From positions 1 through 64,000 of the forward strand of contig JADGJC010000046.1 in assembly GCA_027596075.1 (NCBI GenBank): DNA of 64,000 bases. The letters run 5' to 3'. The notes under the pieces are model-generated. The model searched no databases. It was not told the origin of the DNA and was given only the letters and a program-made list of their open reading frames with translations. The position numbers and the translations under genes were made by a program. This document shows, piece after piece, positions 22,918 to 34,973 of the stretch (its first letter is position 1; every line of letters begins with the position of its first letter). The stretch comes from Rhizophlyctis rosea (taxonomy: Eukaryota; Chytridiomycota; Chytridiomycetes; Rhizophlyctidales; Rhizophlyctidaceae).

Positions 22918-25480
22918 TCAATCAGAACAACCTTCACCAACTGTGAAGGTTCCCGTCTCTTTCCCACCACCGATTCCCCAGCACCTCCCCACCTCAGCGC
23001 CCACCCCCTCCCCAACCCATTCCAAAACCCCAACATCCCCATCCAAACACCACCTCCTAACACCCGGCACCCAAAACCTTAAATCCATCTCATCCCCCCT
23101 CCACTCCCCACCCCCAATCAATATTCTCAATATCGCCCTGGAAGCCTCAAACGAAACGGCCTCGACACACTTCCACAACGTCAGGCGCACCAAACTCTCG
23201 AACGGCAAAACATCCGGGTTCTTCTGCTCCGCCGCGTGTGAAAGCTGAGATTCGACAAAAGTGGGGACAGAGAGGTCTAAGATGATTGCAAATGGGGCGG
23301 GTTGTGATGGGGTTGAGTCGTTCAGGATGATGGAGTGGTACGGGTAGGAAGGTAGGGTCCATACCTCAGTAGATAACGACAACCCCAATTCCAGTCCCCA
23401 AACCCAAACGCTCCCGAACTTTCTCAGTCTCACCGACCCTCCTCCAAAACTGCCCCAACAAACTCCGCGACAACACACCTCGCGATCCATTCCCCAACCG
23501 CCGCACCCAACCGCCGCACCTCCTCACCTACCAAAAGACCCAACTCGACTTTCCCAACACATAACGAATGAGTAGTAAGCCATGCTAAAGGGTTCGCGGG
23601 AGGTGTCAGAATGTTTATGTTGATCCTTCTAGCGCGCGTGGGAGAGGCGAGGGGAGAGGAAAGGAGGTTATTTAGGAGGGGAAGGGGGATTTCGCACGGG
23701 TCGTGGGAAGTGTGGTGGAAGAGTGGGTGTTGTTTTAGTGGTGGTGCTGTGGTTGGTAGGGAGGTGAGCGGGTGGAAGGAGGAGGAGGTGGATTGTTGAG
23801 GGGGTGGTGTGGTGATGGTGTGCGAGGGTGGTGGTGGGGAGATGTCTAATGAATCTACAGGATACGTGAAGCCTTCTTCTATTGCGACGCGCTCTGCTAT
23901 ATTGTAATCTATGTAATGGGCCAAATGATTGAATCTTTCGGAGGTATCGTCCGTTGCAGGATGCATGATGGTATGAAATAAGAAGGAAGACGTCGAAGCA
24001 GGTTTCCTCGTCCGTGGGGATGTGCATACATGTTCCGGCGAAAACCCACTAAAACTAACTATCCTCATCGCCGCTTTACCCGTCCCTTCCGACCGACTGC
24101 TTCCCCCCGCGACCTCATCCCCAATTCTAGCAGTAGATTTCCCTTCTCGGTCGCTATCGCTTCGAGGTTTACTATCCGTCCGACTCTTCGCACCACTCTC
24201 ACCACCGGGGTCGCTTTGACTGCGCGTGTGCTGCCGACTTTTGGTCTTATGCAAAAACAAATCCGGATGAGGATGTGTCGCCGTGACGGCAGCTGAGCAA
24301 TACGCTACGGGAACGTCGTTGCGGAGAGCAGATATAAGTGTTACGCCTTTGAACTTTTCGAGGGCTCGCATGTATGGAGAGGAGGGGAGGGACATGCGGT
24401 GAAGGAGGGGGATGCTGATGTCTTCTTCGTTGGACTGAGGAGGTGAAATGCCAGACTTGAAATGATGATTCACATTCACTGCAGCACCCTCTAAAGTGTC
24501 CACCCCCCACCATCCATCTCCCCCCGCCCCATCCGCTAGCAAAAGCTCCTTTCCAGTCGTACCGGCTATATAATTCAAATAAACTTGAACGACACCGCGA
24601 ACTATATGCCCAATGATGGATGATGGGTGTACCGACCGTCGCGAGCCGAGATGGGGCGTGCAGATAGTCATGAATGTGAGGGGTTGGAGGTTCATGATTA
24701 GGGAAGGGTGGCATTTGACGATAGCCGGCAGATGATAGGGATTAGAGTCTAGGTTTTGCGGTTTTGTTACAGATGGAGTCGGAGAAAAAAGTGGTGGAGA
24801 GGCATCAAATAACAGCCGAATTACATAGCGCGCTATCAGTCCTCCAAGCGAATGACCAATTATAGAAAAGTAAAGGTCCCATTTGGAGCTGCGATGCGGC
24901 GTCTGAGTTTCTCCGTTTGCGCTATCATTTGGTCTCATTGTACTAAACGTATCTAAGGCTGGCATGATCTCGGTTTGAACCCACTGAACTATTTCGTCCG
25001 CGGCTCGTTTTGCCATCGTTGGAATCCCATCATGCGTAGCTATGCCTTCACTAGTGGTTGATTGCATATGGAATAGGACATGTTTATTATCGGCGTATTC
25101 TACAAATGTGGTACGTTTCGCTTCTCGGTTGGGTTTGGTGTGTGTATGCTTTTGCAGCCGAGCGGGAGAGGCCTGCTGGGAGGACTTTGACAGGTGTTGG
25201 TGGACAAGGAGTGGGAATTCTCGTAGGAGACCAGCCGTAACGTTTTCGAAATCCGTTGCTAGACCGTGGTTCCCGTTGATAGTGACACACAATAGCGCCT
25301 TTCGTGTGAGCTGTCGTCGAGAAGGTCAATGTGGTTAACTCTCTGGTGTCGGACTTCGACAACAGCTACTCATAAATTTGCAAGTTGCCCACCGCCCTCG
25401 GTTCCCGTTGTTTTGGAAGCTGAGCAGCCACGTACCGGTTTTCGGACCAACTCCAACTCGTCCGCTATGGGTTTCTCCAT
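22918..25480 (-). CDS. DUF676-type serine esterase/lipase
   Basis: Three exons: 25436-25480 (MEKPIADELELVRKP), 23532-25310 and 22918-23364; all junctions are phase 0 and give 756 residues. Exon 2 starts LTRKALLCVTINGNHGLATD, where family members have the oxyanion-hole region (VLVHGxxG). The nucleophile elbow is IGHSLGGLIARYVIR, followed by TPHLGSR and ALRNDVPVAYCSAA, which probably carries the catalytic Asp. A Ser/Arg-rich insert and a Pro-rich insert follow. The catalytic His may be in exon 3 (YPYHSIILND). The exon 2/3 junction rests on a GTAGGT donor at 23531 with matching phase; unspliced exon 2 would stop at 23430. FAM135/Rog1-like enzymes act on lipid-droplet or phospholipid substrates, but the substrate here is not deducible. 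Confidence 0.7.
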
Positions 25481-26111
25481 TTGTAACTTATTACCTACCG
25501 CTTGTTTGTTCAGGCATGGTTAAAGGCGCATGAGTATTTTTAGCATCCTCTCCTGATCCCCTCCTGGGCACCAAGCAGCCGTGAGGTCATTGAATATAGC
25601 CTTAATAGCTGCCAAGCGGGCTAAAAAGGCATGACGCGATATGACAGGGTTGGTTGTTGTGGCTGGCAATGGCTTTTGCGGACCCACGCATGGGTTTGCA
25701 ATGCAATGGATCAGATTCAGGCAGCAATCCCTCCATTGCAACAGGCCAACCCAGAGAGTGTCACTACCTAACTGATTTGACTGGGAGGTGAGCAACTTGG
25801 GTGGGAAAAAACAACACGTCCTTCACTTGCAATTTTGAAGGTCACTCGCTATTCGGTATAGGTAACATACTTCAACTGCAGGATTGCTGTTTATTCCCTG
25901 TGCTGGTCCACAAGAACTCGACGCGATCCTAAACGGTATTTGTTTGCTACATTCGTATTGCACCGATTATCGTCTCACCTGCAAGATGGACTCCACTGAC
26001 ACCAACGCTATCTATTTTATGCTTCAAAGTCTTGCGGTTCGCCACGTCACTGGAGAAGGCGCAGTCGTCGATACTTGGTGCTCTTACATCTGTCCGGGCG
26101 AAGAACTGACG
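25481..26111. promoter_or_regulatory. Shared 5' region between lipase (-) and PP2A B subunit (+)
   Basis: The two genes are divergent with about 630 bp between starts. No strong motif is seen. An in-frame ATG at 25986 would extend the PP2A subunit by 42 residues; it is not favoured because the family begins at the shorter start. Confidence 0.4.
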
Positions 26112-27992
26112 ATGGCAGACCCGGACAACGGCTGGAAGTTCGCGCAATGCTTTGGTGATAAGGGGGAGGTGGACGATGTCACCGAAGGTAATCAAGTGCG
26201 GTCAACGCGTTGTCTGGGGAAATATCACTGTGAGAGAGCTTCGATGTGGAATTTTTTGTGCTTGCAAAGCTCACGCAGCGTTAGGATATCAAACTTGCCC
26301 CGTTGACGTGTTATGAGACTTCTCACACAATGCAACCATATTCACCCTTGAACTCCCTTACCATTATGTAGCCGACATCATATCTGCTGTCGAATTCGAT
26401 GAAACTGGTGATTATCTCGCAACCGGAGACAAGGGCGGACGCGTCGTGCTTTTCGAGCGGAATGAAGGGGTAAGGTGCAAGCTGCTCTGCTGCATCGATT
26501 CATTTTGCGAATAATGTCATCCGTTCAACAGAAAAAGGGCTGCGAGTACAAGTTCTATACTGAATTCCAGTCGCATGAGCCGGAATTCGACTACCTCAAA
26601 AGTTTGGAAATTGAGGAGAAAATCAACAAGATTCGATGGTGCAAGCGACAAAATGCTGCGCATTTCCTGTTGTCAACAAATGGTATGAACACAACAATAC
26701 TGATAACATGTTTTCCATACGTGTGCCCTAACGGCAGCGAATCTATAGACAAAACCATCAAACTATGGAAGATTTTCGAAAAGTCCATCAAAGTCATCTC
26801 TGAGAGTAACCTGCCGCTTGATGGTTCCCACCCGATGACCCCCGTATCAAAAGGATCCTTGAAGCTACCTAAGCTCATCCATCACGATACCATGATCGCC
26901 GCCATACCCCGCAAAATTTATCAAAATGCCCATGCATACCACATCAACTCCATCTCCGTCAACTCCGACGGTGAAACATACCTGTCAGCCGATGACCTCC
27001 GCATCAATCTCTGGAACCTAAACATCTCAGACCAAAGCTTTAGTAAGTCCAGTTATCACGGATTTGTTTCAGCAACTGGCGCATTGACTTGTGAGTTTTG
27101 TTGATTCTTACGTTGCAGACATCGTCGACATCAAACCTGTAAATATGGAGGAGTTGACCGAAGTCATCACGGCGGCGGAGTTCCATCCCGTTCATTGTAA
27201 CTTATTCATGTACAGTAGCAGTAAGGGGACGATCAAGCTGAGTGACATGAGGTCATCGGCATTATGCGACCAGCATGCAAAGCGTGAGTCACAAGTTATT
27301 CACTTCTCGGTCTCATTCGAGATATTGAGAGAAACGCCTTCCTCTTCTCCGTAGTGTTTGAGGAGGAGGAGGACCCGCAAAACAAATCATTTTTCTCCGA
27401 AATCATCTCGTCAATATCGGATCTAAAATTCAGCCGAGATGGTCGATACATCTTGTCGCGTGACTACCTTACCTTGAAGATCTGGGATTTGGCCATGGAG
27501 AACAAGCCCATCCAAACCATCAACATCCACGACCACTTACGAGGGAAACTCTGCGACCTGTACGAGAACGACTGCATCTTTGACAAGTTCGAATGCACAT
27601 TCAGCGGTGACGGAACGTGAGTTTGCTGTGTGCATATTTATTCAGCATCGACCTTGTTTCACTACAAGTGGACTATGCACAATCCTCATGTACGATTGCT
27701 CATACACAACAGAAACGTCCTCACGGGCTCCTATAACAACTACTTCCACATCTACGACCGCACGAACAAGAACGACATCATCCTTCAAGCCGACAAATCC
27801 GCCTTCAAAGCCAAGCGCGTTGGTTCGACCAAGAACAAGGCGGCGATGAACCGCAAGACCACTCGGAAGGAAGACTTTGCCAACGTCGATGCACTGGACT
27901 TTAGCAAGAAGATCCTGCACGCGAGCTGGCACCCACGGGAAAACACCATCGCGTTGGCGGCGACGAACAATTTGTTCTTATTCCAGAACTAG
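26112..27992 (+). CDS. CDC55: Protein phosphatase 2A regulatory subunit B (PR55/Cdc55)
   Basis: WD40 beta-propeller that selects substrates for PP2A, with roles in mitotic exit and checkpoint control. Seven exons (26112-26187, 26372-26469, 26532-26682, 26749-27042, 27119-27283, 27355-27616, 27713-27992) give 441 residues, close to the family norm of about 447. Signature blocks in order: [20 protein letters not shown] with [150 protein letters not shown]; and the C-terminal [20 protein letters not shown]. The start [15 protein letters not shown] is chosen by family alignment. Highly conserved and intact. Confidence 0.95.
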
Positions 27993-29546
27993 GACGGGGA
28001 ATGTAAGGTGTTGGGGACGGGAGGGTGGTTATGGCGGGCGGGGCGGGGCGGAAGGAATGAGTTTTTCTTCTATTTTTTTTGAATATGTGCTGAGAAGAAG
28101 TATACCAGTGGGGGAAGGCTTCTTATCGGGCTTGTATACGTTGTTCGAGTGTTGGATGGCTTTTGTTGGGATGACGGACGGCCACTTTGGAAAACTTCAT
28201 TGTTTGTAGAGGGAGTTGCTTTGTCAACAGTTCGAAGGATGGCCGGAGCATTTTGCACGGATGTAGGGAATTGTGCGTCACCTTGTAAAGCATTAGCGGA
28301 GCGAGCTGTGGCTTTTTGTTTTTGAATTGTTCGGAATAGGGGCTGCCAATACATATCATGAAAGAAATTTGTGTTCATATGTTTCGAACATTTGGATCAT
28401 CCATTTAATAATCGGGAAGCCCATACAACTTCCCGAGACATCAAATTGGCGACACATGCGTGAAGATAACGAGACTTGATCAACATGGTTGAAAGTGTCA
28501 GCAATTGTGTTTGTGATTGCGTTGTTGGGAAGAGCATCGAAAAGTCCCAAACCAAGGAGCGAAGACATCCAGGAAGACATCTGGTGTGAGCCAGCCAAAC
28601 CACTCCGGTTGGAATCAATAAACCAATCGCTCAGCCCCGGCCGCCCATCACCCACCAGGCTAAGTGAAGCCAAGCATCCAACTTTCTCTTTCCCACGCTT
28701 CTTATTCTGACTGGATACAGCTTCCATTGTTAGATCTTCGCTTGTTGATTTGGCAACTGTTACCACGGCAACAAACACGAGTAGAAAACAGCAGCAAGTT
28801 GCTACTCGACGCGGTACGTCAGGAGTGTAAAGAACTCCGCCACCAGCAACTGGAGGACGACTTGATCGAGGAGGGTAAAATCACTTTTTGAGGCCAAGTT
28901 CAACAGGGAGCAGGCCATCCTTGCATGTCGAGACGGTGGGTGAGTGTTCTGCACTAGTCAATAGTTGGGACTTTGCGTACCTGGAAGCTATTGCAGTTTG
29001 CGTTGCCGTTGGGGCGTGGTAGTTCGATCATTTGTGTTTTGGGCGTCTCCGTGTCATCCTCTGTGTGGTTGACTAAACATTACCTCACCTCACTTCTACT
29101 CTTTTCAAGCTGAACAGCTATTATCAGCGCTCTACGAACGTAACATTTTCGTACATCAGTCGCTTTTGACAACCGAAAAGAACTACACTCGCTTTCCCAA
29201 GCCGGTTTCGCGAGTTCTCGTGAAACACACTCTCTGTGGGAAAGAAGCACATAGTCGAACGGTGAACAGCCTAGTATCACAGTAGACTGTGGTTCCGATT
29301 GGTGAGTTGACGTTGACGTTGCAGGGTGGGTCTTCGACCAACAAGAAGGACTAATTGAATCACCCACTTTTGCGTATGCCTGATTTTTTTCTTCAGCAGA
29401 AGGTTGGTAACCAAACGCCACCATCTGCGTGCAACAGTTGACGGATTCTTGCTTTCACCATTTCCTGATACCGCTCCTTCCTTACACTGTAGAAAAGTTG
29501 ATTGGGTGCAAGCTTGGAGTGGTTCGAAATACCATCTACCGTCAAT
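27993..29546. other. Intergenic, no supported gene
   Basis: About 1.5 kb. A plus-strand piece near 28790-28890 reads as a short Glu/Arg-rich helix (LLLDAVRQECKELRHQQLED) but has no ATG or splice partner that I can support. The rest shows no coding signal. Confidence 0.4.
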
Positions 29547-32119
29547 ATGTCGTCTAAGGTATGCGGTGAATTTGATTAAACCTCTTTGCATCTGTGCGTT
29601 AGGTGATATCGATATAAGAACTCACCAAGCAAATTTTTCTCAAATCTAGGATGATTCATCGTCTAAGCTGCCGTCGCAGCTGTCTTTCGTCGCCATCTTC
29701 AAAGGTGCTAACGGTGGCACACCTGAGCTTGATCGGGCAAGAATGAAGATGCGAAAATTCCTTCGTGATAAAGTCGACCACATCCGAGACGCAACCACCA
29801 CACCATCAGATCTCAATGAAGCTCTGGCGGTTGACCGATTCTCGGGACCCCGCACCTACTACGAATTCAAAATATTCGAGTCCGAAGGGCGACTGTGTCC
29901 TCGTGAAGCTACGGACGCAACCACGGTTCGAGAAGATCCTGTGCAAATGTCGGGCACTTACAGGACGGGCCGCACTGCTCTCGTCAATTCCACTGCACGC
30001 CAGGAACTTCCATTTCGAAGAAATACGGGACTTCCTCGGGCGTACTCCACCTCCGACTGGGCGGCCACTGCGATTGGTTGAAAGTGCATGCATGAGAAAG
30101 GGCCTGATCATGAAGAAAGAACCCATCGCCGCAACAGCCTCCACAGCACCGGGTGATCAGGATGTTGTTATGCAGGATGCTGATGTTCTCAAGCGCACAA
30201 ATCAGTCCATCGCTGCCTCGTCATCGAACATCAACGCCAGCACCGACCTCAGAAAAGCAACATCCTCCACAGCACCGTGTGATGAGGATGTTGTTATGCA
30301 GGATGCTGATGTTCTCAAGCGCACAAATCAGTTCATCGCCGCCTCGTCATCGAACATCAACGCCAGCACCGACCTCAGAAAAGCAAGTCCATTGGGTGAT
30401 GACATCATCATGGAGGAAGTGGACAGTCTGGATGGGCCTCACCTTGCCGGGCAAGCCGGTCCTACACCTCCCAGGATCAAGGACATCATTGGAGACAAGC
30501 GAAAGAGGGCCGACAGTCCTCCAACGACATCAACAAGCCCATCCCATCACAGAATGAAAAGAAAAGACACCGGAACTTTCGCCAAATCTGCTCCACTTGC
30601 TGCGGCGGAGACGATGAGGGATCCAGGGATGAAGGTCACAGCTGGATCCGCTTCGGAACGGTTGAACGATTTCGGTATCAAGGTCACAGCTGGATCCGTC
30701 GCGCAGAGGGTGAAGGATTTCGAAAACAAGGTCACAGGTGAGTCAAGACATCATCCATTGTATACAGGGCGGATGGTGGCTGATGTTTTCAAAGGGATCG
30801 ACCAAACGGAAAAAGCCACGGACAATTGCATCATTCCGAAGGCCACCAGTCAAACTGAAAGCGCTGTGGACGACCGCATCGTTCCGAAGGCCGAGAATCA
30901 AACTGAAAGCGCGATGGACAAGTGCATCCCTCCTAACGCGATCAATCCAAGCACCGAAAACGCCATGGACAAGAGCATCGTTCCGAAGGCCACCAGTCAA
31001 ACTGAAAGCGCTGTGGACGACCGCATCGTTCCGAAGGCCGAGAATCAAACTGAGAACGCGATGGAGGAGTGCATCCTTCCTGACGTGATCAATCAAACCA
31101 CCAATCAAACCACCGAAAGCGCGATGGACAAGAGCATCCCTCCTAACGCGATCAATCAAAGCACCGAAAACGCCATGGACAAGAGCGTCGTTCCGAAGGC
31201 CAAGAATCAAACTGAAAACCCGATGGACGAGTTCATCCTTCCTGACGCGACGAGTCAAACCACCGAAAACAGCACTGATCATACCCCAGCCTCATCACCA
31301 AATCGGAACCTGGCAGTCCAAAGGTCCCCCAGCAGTCCCACCCGTCCCCACGTCCTGCGGTTGGAAAAAGTCGTGTCTGACATGATGGGTAAATTGGCAG
31401 CACTCGATGCACGCCTTGGGAAGGAGGAGGAGAGGAGTCGGGAACTTGGGGCGCGCCTTGCGGAGGAGCAGCAATGGAGTGAGAAACTTGGTGTGCGTCT
31501 GGAGAAGGAGGAAGAGAGAAGTCGGGAACTTGGCGTGCGCCTTGGAGAGGAGAAGCAAAAAAGTGAAACACTTGGTGTACGTCTGGAAAAGGAGGAGGAG
31601 AAGAACAGACTTAGGGATGCCCGTCTGAAGGCGGAAGAAGAGCGTGGAAAAGTTCGGGACTTGGCAATGAAGGCGTACGACGAGGCGATGGTGTTGTTCA
31701 AAGTGGAACAAAAGCAGTACGCAGCTGACCGGCAAGCTTGGTTGGAAAGCCTGAAACAGTATCATTCGGACGTGAAGGCTCTGCCGGAAGTCTTGGAGGG
31801 TCAGCACAGGATCGAGAATATGCTGCAGGGGTTGATTCAACAGGGGAAGGGAGCGGCGGCAGGAAGCACGGTTGACGAGGTGGAGCAGCAGGGGGAGGAA
31901 GTGAAGACGGAGAAGGATGGGATCATTGTTGTTGAGGAGGAGGGGGAGGAAGTGAAGACGGAGAAGGATGGGATCATTGTTGTTGAGGAGGAGGGGGAGG
32001 AACAGGCCGATGACTGGAGTGAGGTGGAGGAAGACGATGACCGTATGTCGTGGTTGGAAGCAAAAATGGAGTATGCGAAGGAGTGGGTGGAGACGGTGCG
32101 CGGTTTCAGCATGTGTTAG
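29547..32119 (+). CDS. Repeat-rich coiled-coil protein, unknown family, apparent frameshift
   Basis: Exon 1 (29547-29558, MSSK) joins exon 2 at 29650 (DDSSSKLPSQLSFVAIFKGA) in phase 0. The N-terminal region runs to GPRTYYEFKIFESEG near 29880. There the apparently continuing sequence moves to the +1 frame (GDCVLVKLRTQPRFEK), open to a TAG at 32117-32119. I find no intron that fits, so either one base is extra or the true start is different. Downstream order: an exact-like 42-residue duplication (VVMQDADVLKRTNQ twice); two copies of VTAGS...DFG/DFE; about nine 16-17-residue repeats of QTESAMDKxIxPxA type; a coiled coil built from LEKEEERSRELGVRLGEE units; and two 17-residue acidic repeats (EEVKTEKDGIIVVEEEG). 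No signal peptide or TM. Fast-evolving structural or regulatory protein; function unknown. Confidence 0.6.
30140..30391 (+). repeat. 126-bp tandem duplication in coding sequence
   Basis: The unit beginning tccacagcacc at 30140 recurs at 30266. The copies differ at only a few bases and encode 42 residues each, including VVMQDADVLKRTNQ and IAASSSNINASTDLRKA. The frame is kept. Confidence 0.9.
30820..31280 (+). repeat. 48-51-bp coding repeat array with higher-order duplication
   Basis: About nine units of 16-17 codons, each with a QTE[SN]AMD[KE]x(I/V)xP core. A longer block, atcgttccgaaggccaccag through the next unit, occurs near 30830 and again near 30980, showing multi-unit duplication. Reading frame is preserved. 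Confidence 0.85.
31870..32000 (+). repeat. 51-bp tandem repeat encoding acidic tail
   Basis: Two nearly perfect copies of a 51-bp unit containing gaagtgaagacggagaagg and gggatcattgttgttgagg. They encode EEVKTEKDGIIVVEEEG twice near the C-terminus of the coiled-coil protein. Confidence 0.9.
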
Positions 32120-32146
32120 ATATCAATCAGTAGGATAGGCCAAGGG

Positions 32147-32234
32147 TAGTGCTTTCGTCTTGCTCCCTTTCCCCTTTTTTTGCTTACTCTTAGTGCTTTC
32201 GTCTTGCTCCCTTTCCCCTTCTTTTGCTTACTTC
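32147..32234 (+). repeat. 44-bp direct repeat in the 3' flank
   Basis: Two adjacent copies, 32147-32190 and 32191-32234, of a pyrimidine-rich unit starting tagtgctttcgtcttgctcc. They differ mainly in a T/C change in the T-run. They lie just after the coiled-coil gene stop, probably in its 3' UTR. Confidence 0.9.
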
Positions 32235-32799
32235 GCTTGATCCGGAGCGATCCCGGTTTATGCTTCCTTTCGTTTGTTTAGTATATATCCATTCTTTGTG
32301 GTAAGTCCGTTTGGACGGGCCGCGCTTGCACAGTACTGTAGAAACAGAAACTTGTTGATCTTTGCACAAAAATCTTGCGTTCCTTTTGTCGTGTTGTGTT
32401 GGTTCGATGTGGTGTTTGGTTGCGTGAGTTGTGTATGACAGTCAAGATGCCAAGTGTCCGGAACGTGCTGGGTTTGTCTCACGGCTTGTTCAATACTAAC
32501 TACTAACGGCTTCTACCTCCCCCACTTAACCTTCTTCCTTTTCAGACTCAACGGAGGTATGAAACAGAACGACTTGACGAGTGTTGCAACGGACGAAGAG
32601 GTTTTGGGCTGTCTGTTTACATCATTCTAATCTCTGTTGTTTATCGTCCACTAGGTGTCTTGTTCCCCTCCTCCTCGTAAACCCCACTCACCAACCCCCG
32701 ACGCATCCCAACTCCAACCCCACCACCACCACCACCAACCAAACCCGCCCACACCACCTCCACCACTAACTCACTTCTCTTCTCTCCCCTCCCCCAACC

Positions 32800-34360
32800 T
32801 CACAACCTCCACCGCCATCGACGAAGGCGACGGTGGACTAACGCGCGAAAGGGACGGCGCGATATGCGGGGGAGGGGGGACGCATAATGTGGGTGGTGTG
32901 GGCGGGGTGATGATTCAGAGACGGAGGGGGTGGGCGGTGGTGGTGGGGGGTGTATCGGGATGTTCTTGCGCCAGGCGGACGCGTGGGAGTACGTGGTAGT
33001 GGCCACTGTTGAGTGCGCACTTCTCGCGATGGCGAATGCGGTTTTGTTGTGGGAGGAGGAGGGGGATGAAAGGTTTTAGGAGGCGGATTTTGGGTTCGTT
33101 TTTGGGAGGTTGGTGATGGGGGATTTATGGCGAGTTTGGTGAGTTTGTTTACATTCGGCTTATTGAGTTGGCAGCGTACTGACCGCACAATCATTGTAGG
33201 GGTTTGTGGGGTGTTTGAGAAGGCGGGAGAGGTGTGCGGGGGAAGTGGGTCGGTCTCCAAAGATGGCGGGAGGGGGAGAATACCAGTACGCGATGGAGAG
33301 GCTGGCGTGGAGTAAGAGTCTAGGGGCGGCGCTAGGTGGTGGAGGAGTTGGTCCTTTGGTAAGTTCATCGCAACCTCTCACGTTTCGAACTGCATCATAT
33401 CAATCCCTACAATCAGAGTTAGATGCTCCAGTCCGGTCTCCCAAGTTGCGGGCGGGGGGAGAGGCCGTGCGATACGGCGGAGCAGTAAGCCGGTAGAGGT
33501 GTGGAGGGGAAACAGATGGGCTTGACAAACCCCGAGTCAAGCTCGAGGGACCCAAACCGGTGGACTCTGTGCGAGAGGTACCGGCGGAAGGGGAGGGGTG
33601 TTTTTTTTTTATGTTTACGAGTTGGAGCGGGATCGGTGGGTGGGGACGGGCGGTTTCTGGGATCGGGAAGGGTTTAGGTGTGGACGGATGAGCGGGAGAG
33701 GGGGTTGGACGAGTGGGAGTTTGTGAGGGGATGAGACGTTCGGGTAGTGGTGGGGTGTTGATGGGGAGTTGTGGGGGTTTTCGATGCGGTGTTTGGAAGG
33801 GTTTTCGACGCTTTCCCTCCACATCATCCTAAAACGGCAAACACCACACCTCCACCAACATCCTCAACATCCATAACCCCACACAATCAACGAACCACCT
33901 CCCCCTCCTCGCCAAAGACCCGCACTCCACTCCCCACGAACGAAATCGCCATAGGACGTCCATCCATTAACCCCAACCCCTCCCTCCCTCCAAAACTTCA
34001 ACCCCCACCTCCCGTCCCTCCCCCGCCAATACGTCCAATGACCCGCGCCGACTAGACGGGAAAATCTCCCGCCAGCAGGATTTTGTATGGAGCATTTTAC
34101 CCGCCGGAGGACGAGTGTGCGGGTGCTTTTGACGTTGGGCGTTGCGATGGGGACGTGTCGAGAGTTGCCGGCATAGAGCGAAGCCGGATGGGTGCGGATT
34201 ACTGATGAACGAGATGCGGAGTTGTGTGCGGTTTTGGGTGGGGGTTGTGGTGGGGAGTCGTTTGTTGGGGGTTTTTGGGATGTTGCGGGGAGTGATTTGG
34301 TGCACAGACTGGTTGGAGGAGTTTGGTTGGAGTTATGGGGCGATTGGTGGAGAAGATTGA
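32800..34360 (+). pseudogene. Decayed protein-coding region, unknown family
   Basis: Several plus-strand stretches have coding character but cannot be joined without breaks. About 32900-33076: DDSETEGVGGGGGG, MFLRQADAWEYVVVATVECA and a hydrophobic run, ending in a TAG at 33077-33079; one base shift would continue FWVRFWEVGDGGFMASL to a GTGAGT donor. About 33200-33360: FVGCLRRRERCAGEVG and GGGEYQYAMERLAWSKSLGA to a GTAAGT donor. About 33418-33600: LDAPVRSPKLRAGGEAVRYG, an in-frame TAG at 33494-33496, then GLDKPRVKLEGPKPVDSVRE. About 33771-34200: a Pro/Thr-rich part, an in-frame TAG at 34053-34055, then ILYGAFYPPEDECAGAFDVG and SRVAGIERSRMGADY. Splice sites remain recognisable, so this looks like a fairly recent pseudogene or badly sequenced gene. 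Family unknown. Confidence 0.45.
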
Positions 34361-34973
34361 TGGGTTAGGTTAGAGTTATGTTGGCCGGTTGATGTTGAGG
34401 TGGATGGGGATTGGGCGCGCAGAGAGCTGGGCGGTGTTAACGGGACGCGATCGGGGTTTCCACAGATGGGAGGGATCTGTGGGTGTGGTTTTTGGAGGCG
34501 ATTTAGTTGTTATGGTGAGAATTGGTTTTGTGACGGGTGGGAAGATGGTGTGTGAGGAGGGAGTTTCGGGTTAGAGCCTTGACGAAGCGGAGTTTGAAGG
34601 GTTTTACGTAGGGCGGGATGGATAGCCTTCAGTAGAAGCTGGAGGATAGATAGATGCTGATTTAGAGTGTCATCATTGGGTTTACGTGGTTTTCATGATT
34701 GTGTTTGTATTATTTTTTTGGCTCTGAGTATTCCCGCTTCTTGTATAGCATCATGTAGAATTCTCATTTTCTTTTATGTATTTATTTGGAGGGTTTGTTT
34801 ACCATGTGGCTTAGAATATGCGGGCAGATTGTGGAAATGGATTCGACTGGTTTTCATTCCTCATTTCTTCCAAGGTTTGTTTCTATCACACGAATGATTA
34901 ACTGACAGAACAAGCACCAATCTCATAGAACATCCATCAAATCATATTACAAACATCGAACAACAAATCCGCA
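34361..34973. other. Intergenic, 3' ends of flanking regions
   Basis: G-rich to about 34600, then T-rich. No coding frame supported. The right part would be the 3' UTR of the PXA/Nexin_C gene on the minus strand. Confidence 0.4.

Noticed and set aside
25884..26111. Upstream in-frame extension of the PP2A B subunit (ATG 25986)
   Set aside because: PR55 proteins begin at about the position of [15 protein letters not shown]. The extra 42 residues have no family counterpart.
30743..31840. Long minus-strand frames opposite the repeat-rich coiled-coil gene
   Set aside because: Repeats keep all frames open when one is open. Only the plus strand gives recognisable coiled-coil and acidic segments.
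12832..34055. Nuclear reassignment of TAG as a sense codon
   Set aside because: TAG ends several intact conserved genes in this window at the position expected from their families, so it functions as a stop.
34667..34897. Hydrophobic 76-codon plus-strand frame
   Set aside because: T-rich 3' flank sequence yields hydrophobic codons by composition. No conserved pattern or splice partner.
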